This document shows, in pieces, positions 49,950 to 62,544 of a DNA stretch of 64,000 nucleotides (positions within the stretch are counted from its first letter, which is position 1; the number at the start of each line of letters is the position of its first letter). This stretch comes from Diabrotica undecimpunctata (Eukaryota; Arthropoda; Insecta; Coleoptera; Chrysomelidae): positions 4,526,001-4,590,000 of the forward strand of contig NC_092806.1 of NCBI RefSeq assembly GCF_040954645.1, written 5' to 3'. The notes under the pieces are model-generated. The model searched no databases, was not told the DNA's origin, and saw only the letters and a list, made by a program, of their open reading frames with translations. Made by a program: the position numbers and the translations under genes.

Positions 49950-52592
49950 ATGGAATTGAAAGTCTGGGTGGAAGGAATACAACGCATAGTGTGTGGAGTT
50001 ACAGAGACAACTACTTGCCAAGTAAGTTTTCTATCAAAATTTACTAAGGGATACCTTACATTGTAACAAGTAAGGCATTCATTAAAAATTAGAACAAAAT
50101 GCATCCACTGTCAAAGTAGGGCTAAAATTGTGAAATGGTTGGCTTAGAATGGTAATAAAAGTAAGCTTTTTACACAAGGTTAATATTGTATATTAGTTTC
50201 TGATATAAATCAAAATTGGGTTAAGTTTCTAATATATTTTTTTCTAATTTTTAGGATGTTGTCTTTGCCCTTGCTCATGCTACAGGCAAATCTGGAAGAT
50301 TTACATTAATCGAGAGGTGGAGAAGTAACGAAAGACAGCTTTCCCCCAATGAAAATCCTATGAAGATTATTATGAAATGGGGGGAATACTCCAATGATGT
50401 TCAATTTATACTTCAGCGTAGTGAAAATACCAAGCCTTTACAGCAACCAAAGGTGAAAAGTTCTGGTAGTGCTAGTAGTACACCAACACACTGCTCAAAT
50501 GTACATGATCTCTCTGACCAACATAAAGATACCAATAAATCGTTTAGGTATGTAATGTAATGGTACTTAAGGCAATTCTGAAGGATAATTGGGTCAACCT
50601 TATCTAATCTAACTACAATTCCTAGACAGAAATTTAAAGTTTTTGTCATTATTCATGGCTTCAGTGTGATTTTTCATTTTAAATTACCATTTGATTGAAT
50701 ACATAAATATTAAGGAGTTTAAGCTGACCTACTAATCCTTCACAAAAACTGCAACATAATCAATATAATCTTAAATATAAATGTTATTGCAGAAAATAGG
50801 TTTGTGTAAATCTTATAGGATCTTTTTTTCAGTGGAAGTTATTTGCCCAACTTTGATAATGTTGGCATTGTTAAAGGAATACCACAAATGAAATCTGTCT
50901 CGTTGGAAGTGAGAGAATCTCGTACAAATTCTCCTCAAAGTTCTCCAAAGAAAAGCAGCTACTCAACTGGTTCTGATATATCAGATCATTCTAGTCAAAG
51001 GGTGGCGCCACCATATAAAGACCCACCTGCCCCACCTCCGTACAGAGATCCACCACCACCTACGTCTTCAATTTTCCGTGATAAATTAAAAAAAGGATTG
51101 GCACAAGTAAGTATTTTTTATAATAGTTTAATTATCATTTGTAATATACATATGTACGTGGAATAGACCCGCCTTGTATATCTTTATAAGGTATATACAG
51201 AATCAAAATATCAACAAATTGAAGAATAAAAAAATTTTTCAGTAATTGTTTTTCATATCATTTGTTTAATATTGACATTTATTTTATGTTAGGAACCCCT
51301 GAAGAAGGATAAAGATGAAAATAGGAATAAAATTCAAGATAACATGTTATACAACACACAGTATAGAGAACTGGTAGCTCTTATAAACTACCAACGTGAA
51401 AAACTATCAACCCAACAGGCTGATCTAAACAAGGTAATTAGAACATTTTATTAGAATATTAATTTCAATCAAATCTCGTGGTATTTAATTGCATTGTAAA
51501 CATCAATTATTGTTTTAGTATGACGCCGAAATTGTCTTTCTAGAAGGAAAGGAGAAAGAGAAACAAAGACAATTAGATTTTATAGCTCAAGAATTAATAG
51601 CAATATCGGGTATAACTAAAAACAATCAAGAACAAGTAAGTTGTTTACTGTTTTATTAAAAACTTGTTTAGTATTAGTCGGTAATTTGGGAAACTGCTTT
51701 TTTCTTTAGGGAAATGTTTGAGGTTCTGTTAGTAAAAATAGTAAAATATTTTTTTTATAAGTTTTCTATTTAATGTATAATATATTATTGTATTTTCAGA
51801 TACATGCACTAAGTTATGTAGAAGAAGAAAGTGAAATAGTTAAACAACAAGAGAAGACATTGCAATCTGAAATCACTTTACTAAGATCAAAATTGGCGAA
51901 TTGTGAAACTGAATTGTTACAGTGCAAAAATAAAATAAGGTAAGTTGATAAAGTGTTTTGGAGGTTAGGTTAGGTTACCTCGTTGGGCATATATTAATGT
52001 TATCCACATTTGGGAGTTCCAAGATGCACTAATATCTTTATAGAGCAGAATCTGTTATATACAGTCTTAATTTATTATTTTCAGGTTACTAATGGATGAA
52101 CTACAAATTGAACAAAGAGCTCAGAGTAGAAGAGCTGATTCACTTAAGCAGCTAGAACGGAATATACTTTTGGAAGTCGAAAGACTCCAAAAAGACATCG
52201 AGTTGGCAAAGCAAAGTACAGATTTGCATCATTTGACTGCAGAAACATTAAAGAGAGAGGTAAGAAAGTTATTTTGTATCAATGTCTAGTTAACATATTG
52301 TATATTTTTAAACAAATATCTGTTTACATCAATTTGTGATTTTTCTGTATCCTTTCCTTAGGTTGCTTCACTGGAGACTGCCATTTTCGAAAAGAAAAAG
52401 CAAGTGGAACACTTAGTATCAGAAATGAAAGAGGCAAACTTGGAAAGTCTAAGCATAGTTCCTCCGGAAGACATCAGGCAAATTCTGGAAGGTCCCACGA
52501 AATCTGGTAGCACTAGAAAAATGATTGGTTCTCCCAGACAGCTGGAGAACGCCGTACCTACCAATAAAAACCCTCACGGTGTTTGGGTCTAG
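49950..52592 (+). CDS. RASSF8: RASSF8-like Ras-association coiled-coil protein, eight coding exons
   Basis: Exons: 49950-50021, 50255-50547, 50833-51106, 51293-51433, 51519-51635, 51800-51939, 52085-52259, 52362-52592. All junctions keep frame, giving 480 aa. Family members are amino-terminal RASSF scaffolds; Drosophila RASSF8 acts with ASPP at adherens junctions to limit growth. Residues 1 to about 82 form an RA domain opening [20 protein letters not shown], nearly identical to human RASSF8, followed by [21 protein letters not shown] Ser-rich linker contains PPPY at 189-192, a WW-domain ligand consensus, within a proline tract. Residues from about 225 to 425 are strongly coiled coil. The protein ends NPHGVWV, comparable to the NPEGIYV end of human RASSF8. 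Introns are 85-285 bp, in sharp contrast to the neighbouring LDLRAP1-like gene. Confidence 0.95.
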
Positions 52593-53460
52593 CCAAAAGG
52601 TGACGAATCCACAAAATTTTAATTTTGCTTTAAGGTAATGATTGTATCTTCAATTAAAAAATCTTAAGTCAACCGAATACAATTTCTCTTTGAATGTAAC
52701 GATTGTGTAGACTGAAGAGGATCAAGGTGGCAATTGATTGTTACTCTTTGATTGTGTTCTCTCCTGAATTGAATGTCTAACTTGGCAACATCACACTCGT
52801 TTGGGAATAATATCTTAATTTAATAAACAGAATTCGATTTGGGAGAAGATACTGTTGGAAAATCAAGGTTCTTTATGTTTTTTTTAACCTTAGGCGTCTT
52901 ATATCACTTATTTTATAAAAAAATATGTCTATACAGTACTTAGACTCTTATATTTACAGTTCCATGGTATTACCACACTGCATAATGTATTACTTGTTAC
53001 TGAATAGATGCTGCATGTCAGACAGAAAAGTGTAAGGACTCTATAAACACAATATGACAACATATCTCATATGAACATAATTGAATATTTTAACTAGAAA
53101 ATATGGAAACAATAAAAATCGTTTGTTGCATTGAATTTTTGTTCTAAAGTAATAAGGCATGTTTGATCTATAAATATATTTTAAATAAATGCAATATATA
53201 TACACAGCTCCCGTGTAATGACTATATTTGTTCTGATAAAATGTTTTTTAGTTTATACACTCGTCTGGAAGGTTCTACAGTATTTCGTTCTTGGTTTATT
53301 CTTGTCATCCATCTTTCATTGGCTTTTCAATTACAGTTTCTATTTCCCACAATTTAAAAACTGATTTAATATAGGGCTTTATGTTGAAAGTCCACTGGAT
53401 GTCGTTCTATATTTTTTTTGTTAGGACAGTCGTGATGGTTTTCGATCTCAGTAGCCTCCC
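52593..53460. other. RASSF8-like 3'UTR and flank
   Basis: Non-coding AT-rich sequence after the stop at 52592, containing two AATAAA candidates. From about 53400 it enters a degenerate repeat field. Confidence 0.5.
53111..53116 (+). terminator. Candidate RASSF8-like polyadenylation signal
   Basis: AATAAA lies 519 bp after the RASSF8-like stop in AT-rich 3' sequence. An earlier AATAAA near 52823 is an alternative. No cDNA is available to choose between them. Confidence 0.45.
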
Positions 53461-56405
53461 AGATGATAAGTGGTTCAAAAAATGAATTGGGTCGTATAGG
53501 TTTGGAGATTTCAATATTTTATTTATTGCTAAATAGAAGTAGAAATGGCTCAAAAAATATGTGCCTGCAAGTAAACGAGGAGAAAACTAAGATAATGGTA
53601 TCAACACCCAACAATAGAGCCAGAAACATCGGCCACCAATTCACGGTTGATAACTCTACCTTTGAAGTGGTGGACAAATTCACATACTTAGGCTCCCTGA
53701 TCACCAAGGAGAACGTCATGACGGAAGAAATCAAGCGAAGAATAATCCTAGCAAACAAATGCTATTTTGGACAGAGTAGACATATGAGAAGCAGAAACTT
53801 AAGCCAAAAAACAAAAATAACCATATACAAAACCCATATACAACCAGTGTTGACATATGGATCGGAGACATGGACCATTTCCAAGGCAGATGAAAACCTC
53901 CTGCTTATATTTAAATGAAGGATCCTGAGAAGAATATTCAGTGGCATCTGTGAAAATAGTGTTTGGAGAAGGAGGTACAATTACGAGATATATCACAGAT
54001 ATAAACATATATTTGGTGGTAAAGATGTAGTATCCCTTATAAAAATAGGAGGACTTAGATGGGCAGGACATCTAGCAAGATCACAGCAGAACAACCCTCC
54101 TAGAAGAATCCTTATGTCACAACCTGTGAGAAGTAGAAGTAGGGGTAGGCCAAAACTCAGATGGAGGGATGGTGTAGATGAGGATGGTAGAAAAATAGGC
54201 GCAGCAAACTGGCAACAGTTGGCAATGGATAGAACTGACTGGCATAATAGACTTGGGAAGGTCGAGGCTCATTTATAGGGCTGTAGCACCAATGATGATG
54301 ATATGTAGAAATGACCCTTTAAAATGATTTTGAGTGAGTAATTACATAAAGTGGTAAGAGCAGCTTTAATGGTTAAATTTTTCACTTTATTGAGGTTTTT
54401 AGGTATGACAAAATCATATTCGAAATTATTTCGCCGAAAAAATATCCTGTTACTGCCACCTCAGACGTTCTAATCTATTTTTCTTTCATTCAACGGATGG
54501 CCCATTCATATTTTCTGCATTAATCTTTGTACTGTTTTTTTATCTACACTTCCTATTCGCATAGGTTGAAAACTGATTTTTTTGATCATCATATGGTGAT
54601 GTAAGAGAGGTCTCCATGTTGAAACTCAATCGAGCGCTGTTGTTTTCTTTTTGTGTTGAAACAATCGGGTCATTTTTCCATCTCAGTAGCTTCCCCTTTA
54701 AAATTTATTACATGCTATGTGTATATGACGTTTTAAAATGTTTTTGAGTGAGTATTTATATTAAGAGGCAAAACAAGCTTCATATTTCCGTTAATAAATA
54801 AAGCTGCGACTTGTGCTGCAATTGTTAAATATAAAAAACTTAAGTAAAACATTATTTTAGCGGAAAAAAGATACTTCCACTGTCACTTGAAAGCTCCTTA
54901 TCTATTTTTTATTAATCGAGTGGCTTTACCTTTTTTTATTGAATCAATCGGGACGTTTTTTCATCTCAATTAATTCTGGGATCATCAGTGGTGTAATATA
55001 ACAGATGGGAGTGACAGTTTTAGAATTTTTGATATGATTGTCAATGTTTTGAGTTGTTTTGTACATTTATTATACATAAACAGACCACGTACCGAATTAT
55101 TTGATCTGAAACAACATCCTATCACTGTCACCATAGAGGATCTAGGTTCTTATAGTTGGCGCGTTGATATTATTGAGGTAATTGGGGCGTTTCGCAATCA
55201 CAATAACTTCTCGAGTGAGTTTTGGCGTGATAAACTAATTGGGGCTATAGTTTTGGAATTTTCAAAACCTATTTCAAGGCCTGCATAAAGATGACTCTTT
55301 AAATTAGAGTCTGAATTACGAAATTCTCGTAAATTTAACTGTGAATTCATCAGTTCTTATAACCTATGTAAAAATCAGATTCCTTATCTATTTTGTTGAT
55401 GCAATTGGGATGGTTTTCGATCTCACTGGCTTCTCGTATGATCCATGCTTTGAGAAAATAAACGAACTGTAGTTTTGAAATATTCAAGATCTTTTTGATG
55501 ACCTGCATAAAGACGACGCTGAGTTAGGATGTTGTTGTAAGTGTTTCTGTAGGTCTGACCTATGTAAAATCTGGTACAATTGACGCAACGATTTCACAAA
55601 CATGTGGTTCATTGGATATTTTTGCTTTAACGGATCTTAAAAGGGATTAATGTTTTGGGCGTCAAGCTTACTTGGTTTTGATTCAATTTTCATTTTAAAT
55701 TTGATCGATTTTGTTCACTCTTTATTAATTTTCGCAAATAACAAATTTTGTATGGGAGTTTTCGTTTATTCAGCAGTGGATATGAATGGTTTTTCGGCAT
55801 GTAAATGAAATAAACATCGGGATGGATTTGTCTTATACAAGAGCTGTGGTAAAATTATCGATGATCGAATTGAAATTTAGTATAATCGATGTTTAAACAT
55901 TAGATAACTAGATGTAGTGAAATATGTGGTAGAAAGTATTTATTGATGGTAGAAATTGATAAATTCAAGCATTTTGATATATTTCAAATAAGTAGGTAAC
56001 GCCAGTATCAGTGAGTGACCTAAAGTGGTTTATAAAACAATAGGAAACATTCATTTATGCCAGTATTTGCTTTTATTGGTTTGTATCTATTACCCAGACT
56101 TGAAAAATGTGTTTTCTGACTGTATATAACCGATTATTCTATATAAAATATATACAAATAGGTAATAGAGACGCATCATAACGAATCTATGGTTTTAGCC
56201 AGCACGAGCAATGATCATATGTGTTGTGAGCGGTAGATATGCTGTGGGTATTCGGGAGAGGAACAGGAGAGTGCGCAGCTTAGTGGTTATAGGTTGAAAA
56301 AGTGCTGTTTTGCTGATCTTCCTGTGGTGATGTAGGTAATGATGTTGTTTTTTTGGTTGTTAAAACAATCGGGACGTTTTTCCATCTCAGTAGCTTCCCT
56401 TTATT
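53400..56405. repeat. Field of degenerate dispersed repeats
   Basis: A motif close to GGGACGTTTTTCCATCTCAG recurs near 53423, 54666, 54949, 55428 and 56369. Companion motifs also recur: TTTTGAGTGAGTA near 54328 and 54739, and a TATCTATTTTT context near 54471 and 54898. Unit order suggests ancient duplications of a few hundred bp rather than one transposon. The LINE at 53535-54300 interrupts it. Confidence 0.65.
53535..54300 (+). mobile_element. LINE reverse-transcriptase carboxy-terminal fragment
   Basis: The plus strand reads CLQVNEEKTKIMVSTPNNRA, VVDKFTYLGSLITKENVMTE, IYKTHIQPVLTYGSETWTIS, RILRRIFSGICENSVWRRRY, then RSRSRGRPKLRWRDGVDED and a GATGATGAT tail at about 54290. It is 5'-truncated after the catalytic motif and inserted in the degenerate repeat field. 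Confidence 0.9.
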
Positions 56406-56610
56406 TAATGCTTCAAAGCAAAAATAAAGTTTTGATCATATCAAAAAGGTGGTGGCAGCAGAATCCTTGGCAAAAAAATTGAAACTATTGTCTTGTGAAT
56501 GACTTATTACTAGAATTAGATGGATAGAAGCTAAACAGAACGAAAAACTGTTTCATGTCTCTAGTAGTAAAAAACATATAAGCAATATTGCAAAAAATAT
56601 GCCAAAGAGT

Positions 56611-56815
56611 GGTTATCATCATCATGCAACCTCTTCTGTCCACTGCTGGACATAGGTCTCTCCCATTTTTGGCCACTCTTCACGGTTTTGTGCTTCTTGT
56701 TGCCATTTCTTGGATATTCGTCTAATGTCGTCCATCCAGCGTGTTGGTAGTTGTCCTCTGCTGCGTTTGTCTTCTCGTGGGCGCCAGTCAATTAGTATTT
56801 TGGACTAAGAGTGGT
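56611..56815 (-). mobile_element. LINE 3'-end fragment with (ATC)n edge
   Basis: The minus strand reads LIDWRPREDKRSRGQLPTRW, MDDIRRISKKWQQEAQNREE and YVQQWTEEVA, the extreme ORF2 carboxy terminus. The 3' side is marked by TATCATCATCATG at 56614. Confidence 0.85.
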
Positions 56816-56819
56816 TATA

Positions 56820-57836
56820 CCAGTGACAAATTACACAAAACCTTGCATAGAGAAGATTATAGTAAAATAGTCCTCGAAATTATCTATACCTCACAACAGT
56901 AGAAAAGAAGATGGAAGATTAATAGATAAACAACAATGACAATGTGATAATATGACAGAGTAATAATAAAAGCATAACTGAGGAAGCGGGTAAACAAAGG
57001 CTCATACAACAAGGACAGCAATTAGCAACCAAAACATACACTGAATTACTACAATCAAAGTTATATCACAAGAATAATATTAGTAGAAAAGTTAATAGTA
57101 AACGTACTGTTTTCGGCTTGAATCAGGTTAAACATTGCTACGTTGAGGTTTCGCCTCCCTCTCTGGAGCTTTCATCAGAACTTCCGGAGGAAGCAGTTTC
57201 GTCTTTGCCAATGGTAGTACCTCATTAGTGTGTCTCATAGGGACGTCACAATTGTGTGTATGGTGTGTGTCATATCATGATAATTATTAAAAGAACTTAC
57301 AAGCCGTACTGCCTTATTTGAAGTATATTTAAATGTTGACGCAAAGGCACCTTTAAAAAAATTGAGATGCTCCGGTAGATCTTATTTAACAAATGTTTAT
57401 GTGTGCTCTCTATAATAGCCGAAGTGTCTCTTGTGTCATTTAAAGAGCTTTTCTTCACATCTATTTTACAGTAATAGTAAAATAAATATCGCTGGGCATC
57501 GTAGTAGATTCACTGACCTTATAAATAAAGGTACAGACACGATGACAATAAATTCAATCAAGTTTGTCGCCTCGATTTAATTTAGTCGTTGATCCACGTA
57601 GCTCGGGGCAGTAGCCACTACTACTGCTCCCATGAGGGACGCAAGTGTCAACGTCAAAATTGGATCAATGTCATCGAGTTATCAATGCACTGCCGGAGTG
57701 ATGACGTAGATTTTATTGACATCTGTCAGTTTCACTTTCCAAACAAACTTTGTTTAGTGTGGATAATTTGTATTTTTTTCATTTTTTTTACAGAATCTTT
57801 CCATTTTTTGCAATATCTAAGTATTCTAATAGTTAC
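56820..57836. other. No gene recognised
   Basis: Mixed AT-rich sequence with short ORFs lacking recognisable motifs. No repeat boundary was found. Confidence 0.4.
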
Positions 57837-57838
57837 TA

Positions 57839-58635
57839 CAGTAGACTCCCTCTATAACGAGAACTGAAATGGCAGACTAATTACCTCGTTATAAGCGGAT
57901 CTCGTTATATCCAACAACAATAATACTGTGCATACATATGAATATGTAGTTTTCTAAAACATTAACTTTCTATAGTAAAGCCATTCGGAGCAATATAAGA
58001 TGCTAATAAATATTGTTTGAATGGCGTTTTTAAAACAAAGTTGTTTACTTTTATTGTCAATGAAATGCATTAAAACAAAAAAGAGTTGTTTACTTTTACT
58101 GTCAATGATATACGTTAAAACAAAAAATCTATATTCTGTAAATATGTATAAAGCGTATAAAGTTATTTTGTCATTTTTGACTGCTTTAAATTGTCCAGTA
58201 TTCTATCTATCATATTTTCTAAAGATGTGAAACAGTTTTATGCTTCTTCATTTGCGTTTTGTCATTGGATAAAGTTTCTGACAACCTTTAAAACACTTTC
58301 CACATCTTGTCTATTAGAACCCATATTATTAGGTGTGAATGGTCAACCCAATACAATGACACTTGTGAATCATAAATTTTACATTTCCGACTAAGAATCA
58401 TAAATTGTAAGAAGTTTATTGCGGGCGGCCCGCAGTTAAAAAGGGTATTTATTTATAGCTACGGCCGGGCCAACACGTAAAAAACACGTTTTTCAATCTT
58501 TTTTTCACTCGTTATAAGCAAATTTACCTCGCTATAGAGGGTTACAGTTCAATACAAATTTCAAGGTACATCTAATGTACCTCGTTATAAGCGAAACCTC
58601 GTAATAACCGTGTACGTTATAGAGGGAGTATACTG
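57839..58635. mobile_element. 797-bp Tigger/pogo-like MITE with TA target duplication
   Basis: The ends are complementary: CAGTAGACTCCCTCTATAAC at left and the inverse of CAGTATACTCCCTCTATAAC at right, each next to TA (57837-57838, 58636-58637). A terminal CAGT with TA duplication is characteristic of pogo/Tigger elements. CTCGTTATA-type boxes recur near both ends (about 57884, 57901, 58509, 58579), probably transposase-binding subterminal repeats. No transposase is encoded. Confidence 0.9.
58039..58128. repeat. 45-bp tandem duplication inside the MITE
   Basis: Units 58039-58083 and 58084-58128 both begin AGTTGTTTACTTTTA and differ at a few positions. Confidence 0.85.
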
Positions 58636-58639
58636 TACA

Positions 58640-59771
58640 ACAATTTTACAAGGTTGTGTAAATAATAAAGCATGTTGTTTTATAAAAAATAGCAATAAAA
58701 TGCATGTATCAATAAAGTAAGGTTAGAATGTCTTTAATTTAAACTTTTAAACTATATTTCATAGAAATAGTACACTGAATTATGATGGTATTATCGCAAA
58801 AACACTATACTTAAAAGAAAAAGCAGCAGAGGAAGCAAAATGATAACTTTATAGAAATTAAAAAGTCTTGAAATTGGGCATTTCAACTTTTGTTTGGAAA
58901 GTAATAATATCAATATGGCCGCCGTGACGTCACACTCCGGCTGTCCATTACCGTTTGTCGTCCAATTGAATGTCAGTAATTTCAAATTCACCAACAATAC
59001 CTGTTAGAACAAGTGACGCATAGCGGTATTTCTTTTGCTTTTAGTGTAGCTAACAATAATTTAAACTGTGGACCTACTTAAGGGGCCTTAGAACATGAAT
59101 TGTACTTAATGTCTATACTGTATCCAAAAAATAGATGTTTCAATATGATCTCAACGAATCTTCAAAATCAAAATAATTATTAATTATGATCTAGCATCAA
59201 ATCGTAGTTGGTAGAAGTAGATATTCAGACTTGTGTATTTTTATTTTTAAAATTCAGGCCGACATGACATATCGAATCATATCATAGAAAAATCTCATAT
59301 CAAAAAATATTTAGGTAGTAGTTTTTTTTAATTAGAATATTTTGTAAGTTACTCAATGTTTCCATATAAAACTTTGTAAGGAGTGGATATATGTACAGAT
59401 CTGTAAGAATAAAAAATTTACCAAAATCGGCTGTGTCAAGTCGTAGGACAGAATAATATATTACACAGGCCGAAGAGCCTGAGACCCAGAAAACAGCGTA
59501 TACTTTCTCGAAGGTTATTGGTTGGCTGAATACGAATTTGAGCTCCAAATTGCCGAATCGGCTCTGGTTTCTGAGACACCCAAACCAAAAAGTGCAACAA
59601 TAGCAATTTTTTGCCTTTTTGAGGTTATGTATACCCGTATAATCCTAAAATAATACGCATAACATCTTAAAATAAATTATAAAATTATATTACGATACAT
59701 AACCTCAAAACCGACCAAGAACTGCTAAGTTTGCTCTTTTAGGTTAGGATATCTCAAAAACTAGAACCAAA
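58640..59771. other. No gene recognised
   Basis: AT-rich intergenic DNA. ATACATAACCTCAAAA near 59695 reappears near 61708, on the other side of the LINE insertion, so the surrounding sequence is itself repetitive. Confidence 0.45.
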
Positions 59772-59785
59772 AACCTTTTGAAAAG

Positions 59786-61508
59786 AGAGCTCTATGTGGA
59801 ACATATTGGGGTAGTGATCCTAAAACTCTCCAGATAGTTCATAATGGTTTGATACAGAGTCATTTAGATTATGGATGTCAAATATTATCAGATTGTCCTA
59901 AGGTGCTAATCAACAGGTTAGATAAATTACAATATAAGAGTATTCGTATCATAACAGGATGTATGAGATCTACCCCTATTCATGCATTGTTAGGTGAAAG
60001 TGGTCAAATTCCTCTCAAGTACAGATGGGAATGGCTTAATTCTAAATTCCTCCTAAAAAATCTTATGCTAATTAATAATCCAATAATTTCTGCCTTGAAT
60101 CAATTACAGATATCAATGCAATCAAATCATAATTACTGGAATAAAAAAAGTATTCCTCTCTTAGTTTTCATCATGAATAAATTCCAGCATACCCCAAATT
60201 TATTTTCTAGTGACTTATTTCCGTGCCACAATTTTGAATTAGAATATCAATTAACTTCTATCCCTATTAGGAATGTGCAATCTAATAAAGATGATGAGCA
60301 TGCATTAATTCAATTTCAAAGAATCTCACTGGACAATCCACTTCACACTATAATCTTTACAGATGGGTCAGTTGATAGTAAGGGCTCAGCAGGATTTGGT
60401 GTTTTTTGTCCTGACTTTGAATACTCATACTCTAGTAATTTCCCTACGCAGACTCAAGTTTGCATTGCAGAGACTATTGCAATTAATCATGCGGTTCAAT
60501 TTGTCTTGAAGAAGGATATCAAGAGGGCCTTAATCTTGTCTGATTCTAAGAGTGCTATCTAAAAGATAGGGAAAACATTTTACTCAATGAAAACTGAACA
60601 TACTTCTATGATGACCAAAAGGGGCATTATAGAAACCAATCAACAGAACATCAGTATTATTCTGGCATGGATTCCAGGACATTCGGATATTAAGGGCAAT
60701 TGTGTTACAGACAAATTGGCAAACATATGAAGATCACTAAAAATGCCAACCAAAGTTAAATTGCGTTATTTAAACTACTTACTTTATATTAAAAAGCTAA
60801 TTTGGACTCAATGGGCACAAAAATGGAATTCAAACAGATCAAAAGACAATTTCCTTATAAAGACAGAAGGCATATCACCACAGTAATTAGAATGAGAACA
60901 GGAGATTGTTCCACTCCAGTTCATTTATTCGGCATAGGTATTCGGGACAACCCATACTGTGAATGTGGTCAAATTGGATCTCTGAATCATATTATCCTAG
61001 AGTGTCCAATGAAAGTTTCTCCAAATTTTGAACTCTACAAAGAATTGGTTAAAACAAAACTACAAACTCCTTTAGAGATTTGCTCTCTCCTATCCAATCT
61101 TAATCCTCAAAGGCTAAATTTGTTGATTACTTTTCTTAATCTAGCCAAAATCAATCTATAATATATATTCCTTTCTTATATTCTACTATAACATAACCTT
61201 ACAAATTCCTCTCTTTTTTTACACCTAGGTTCTCTGACTATCATCCGTTGGTAGTATTTCTGGTATGTGTTCAGCTTGGTTGCTACCCCCAAGTAAGAAA
61301 AGTTTTATCCTGTGTTGTATTGTCTTTCCTATACTACTTAACTGTTTGGCCCAAGAAGAAGAAGTTTCAACATAGTGTTCATTCAATATAAAATAAGTGT
61401 TACATGGGGATATTCGATTGTCTAGAGCAAGTTGAGAATATTTCCCCTGATTTAGCTGGGCAAATTATCCTCTGGGATATTACCCAATAAAGGAAGAAGA
61501 AGAAGAAG
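59786..61508 (+). mobile_element. I-like LINE 3' end with RNase H domain, 5'-truncated
   Basis: A 14-bp target duplication, AACCTTTTGAAAAG, lies at 59772-59785 and 61509-61522, and a GAA tail precedes the right copy. The plus strand reads GLIQSHLDYGCQ (reverse-transcriptase end), then an RNase H domain with all four acidic positions seen: TIIFTDGSVDSKGSAGFGVF, the Glu of AETIAINHA, the Asp of LILSDSKSAI, and WIPGHSDIKGNCVTDKLA. The carboxy terminus carries CECGQIGSLNHIILECP. Two or more frame breaks (stop at 60560; shift near 60800) disable it. Confidence 0.95.
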
Positions 61509-61522
61509 AACCTTTTGAAAAG

Positions 61523-62540
61523 TATATTGTGATTTCTGGGTCCGAATATAGGTCAAATTTTGATTATAATCTTATGGTTGGTAAGTTTTTTAAAATGCGA
61601 TATTTTAGCGAAAATATAAGATATCTGAGTAAACTCTGCGTCATTTAAAAGATTGAGACATACTTTAAGATTGTTATAACAGTTTCTGGGAAAAAATTAT
61701 ATTGCGGTGATACATAACCTCAAAAACGGCCTAAAACCATAGACATATGAGTGACTCGTTTGAGACATTCTTGGGACTAATGTCTATAGCATGTATTTCT
61801 GCCTGTAGAGATGGTCTTAGATCTATTTTGAATTCTGCGATTGGTTCTGCCTATTTAGGATCGTATGCAAAAGGAATTGCATAAACTTCTTGTTGTTCAT
61901 TTCTGGACGGATCGTACAAGAGATGATAAAACGATTCACTCGAATTGCAAAGTTTTATATTGATTCATATACATTCCTTTAGTGGCTCATCGACGAAACA
62001 TATCAATCGACATGTTTCAAACTGTCAAATTGTGTTCTATAACTACATATACAATGTGCATAAGTCTGAAACTTTAAATAAATATGTGTGTCTGTATATA
62101 CGATCAAACTATTACATTCTGTAGTACTATTACTCGTCAGTTATAGCTTAGTGATCGTAGCATTGTAGACTGTATTTTATTACTTATCTAATATTTAAAC
62201 AAATGCTAGTTTTTAGTATTCCATATAATTTGGTCAGTTGCAAATTTTTATGTTTTTGAAAATCTAGAAAAAGTCAACACAAAGATATATTTTGCTATAA
62301 CAATATATCTTCAAAGACCAAATTATCACGAAAGGAGTAACAATTGTATTAAAATAAAAACCAAAATGTATTCTAAAAACACACAAACAAAATCATATTT
62401 GGGAACATGGACCACCTGACCAGTTTTATGGAGGTTAGTTTTCCCAGGATCAACGGTAGATATAATTTACATTAATTAACTTTGAGCCTAATCCTCTAGT
62501 ATTACAGGTCTCATATCCTAATCTGAAATTTTTTAAATAT
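61523..62540. other. No gene recognised
   Basis: AT-rich sequence without identifiable coding or repeat structure, apart from the repeated ATACATAACCTC context near 61708. Confidence 0.4.
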
Positions 62541-62544
62541 ACTC

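Noticed and set aside
59849..60562. 237-codon ORF with RNase H as a cellular RNase H gene
   Set aside because: It continues from reverse-transcriptase sequence, is flanked by a 14-bp duplication, and has a LINE-type Cys/His carboxy terminus.
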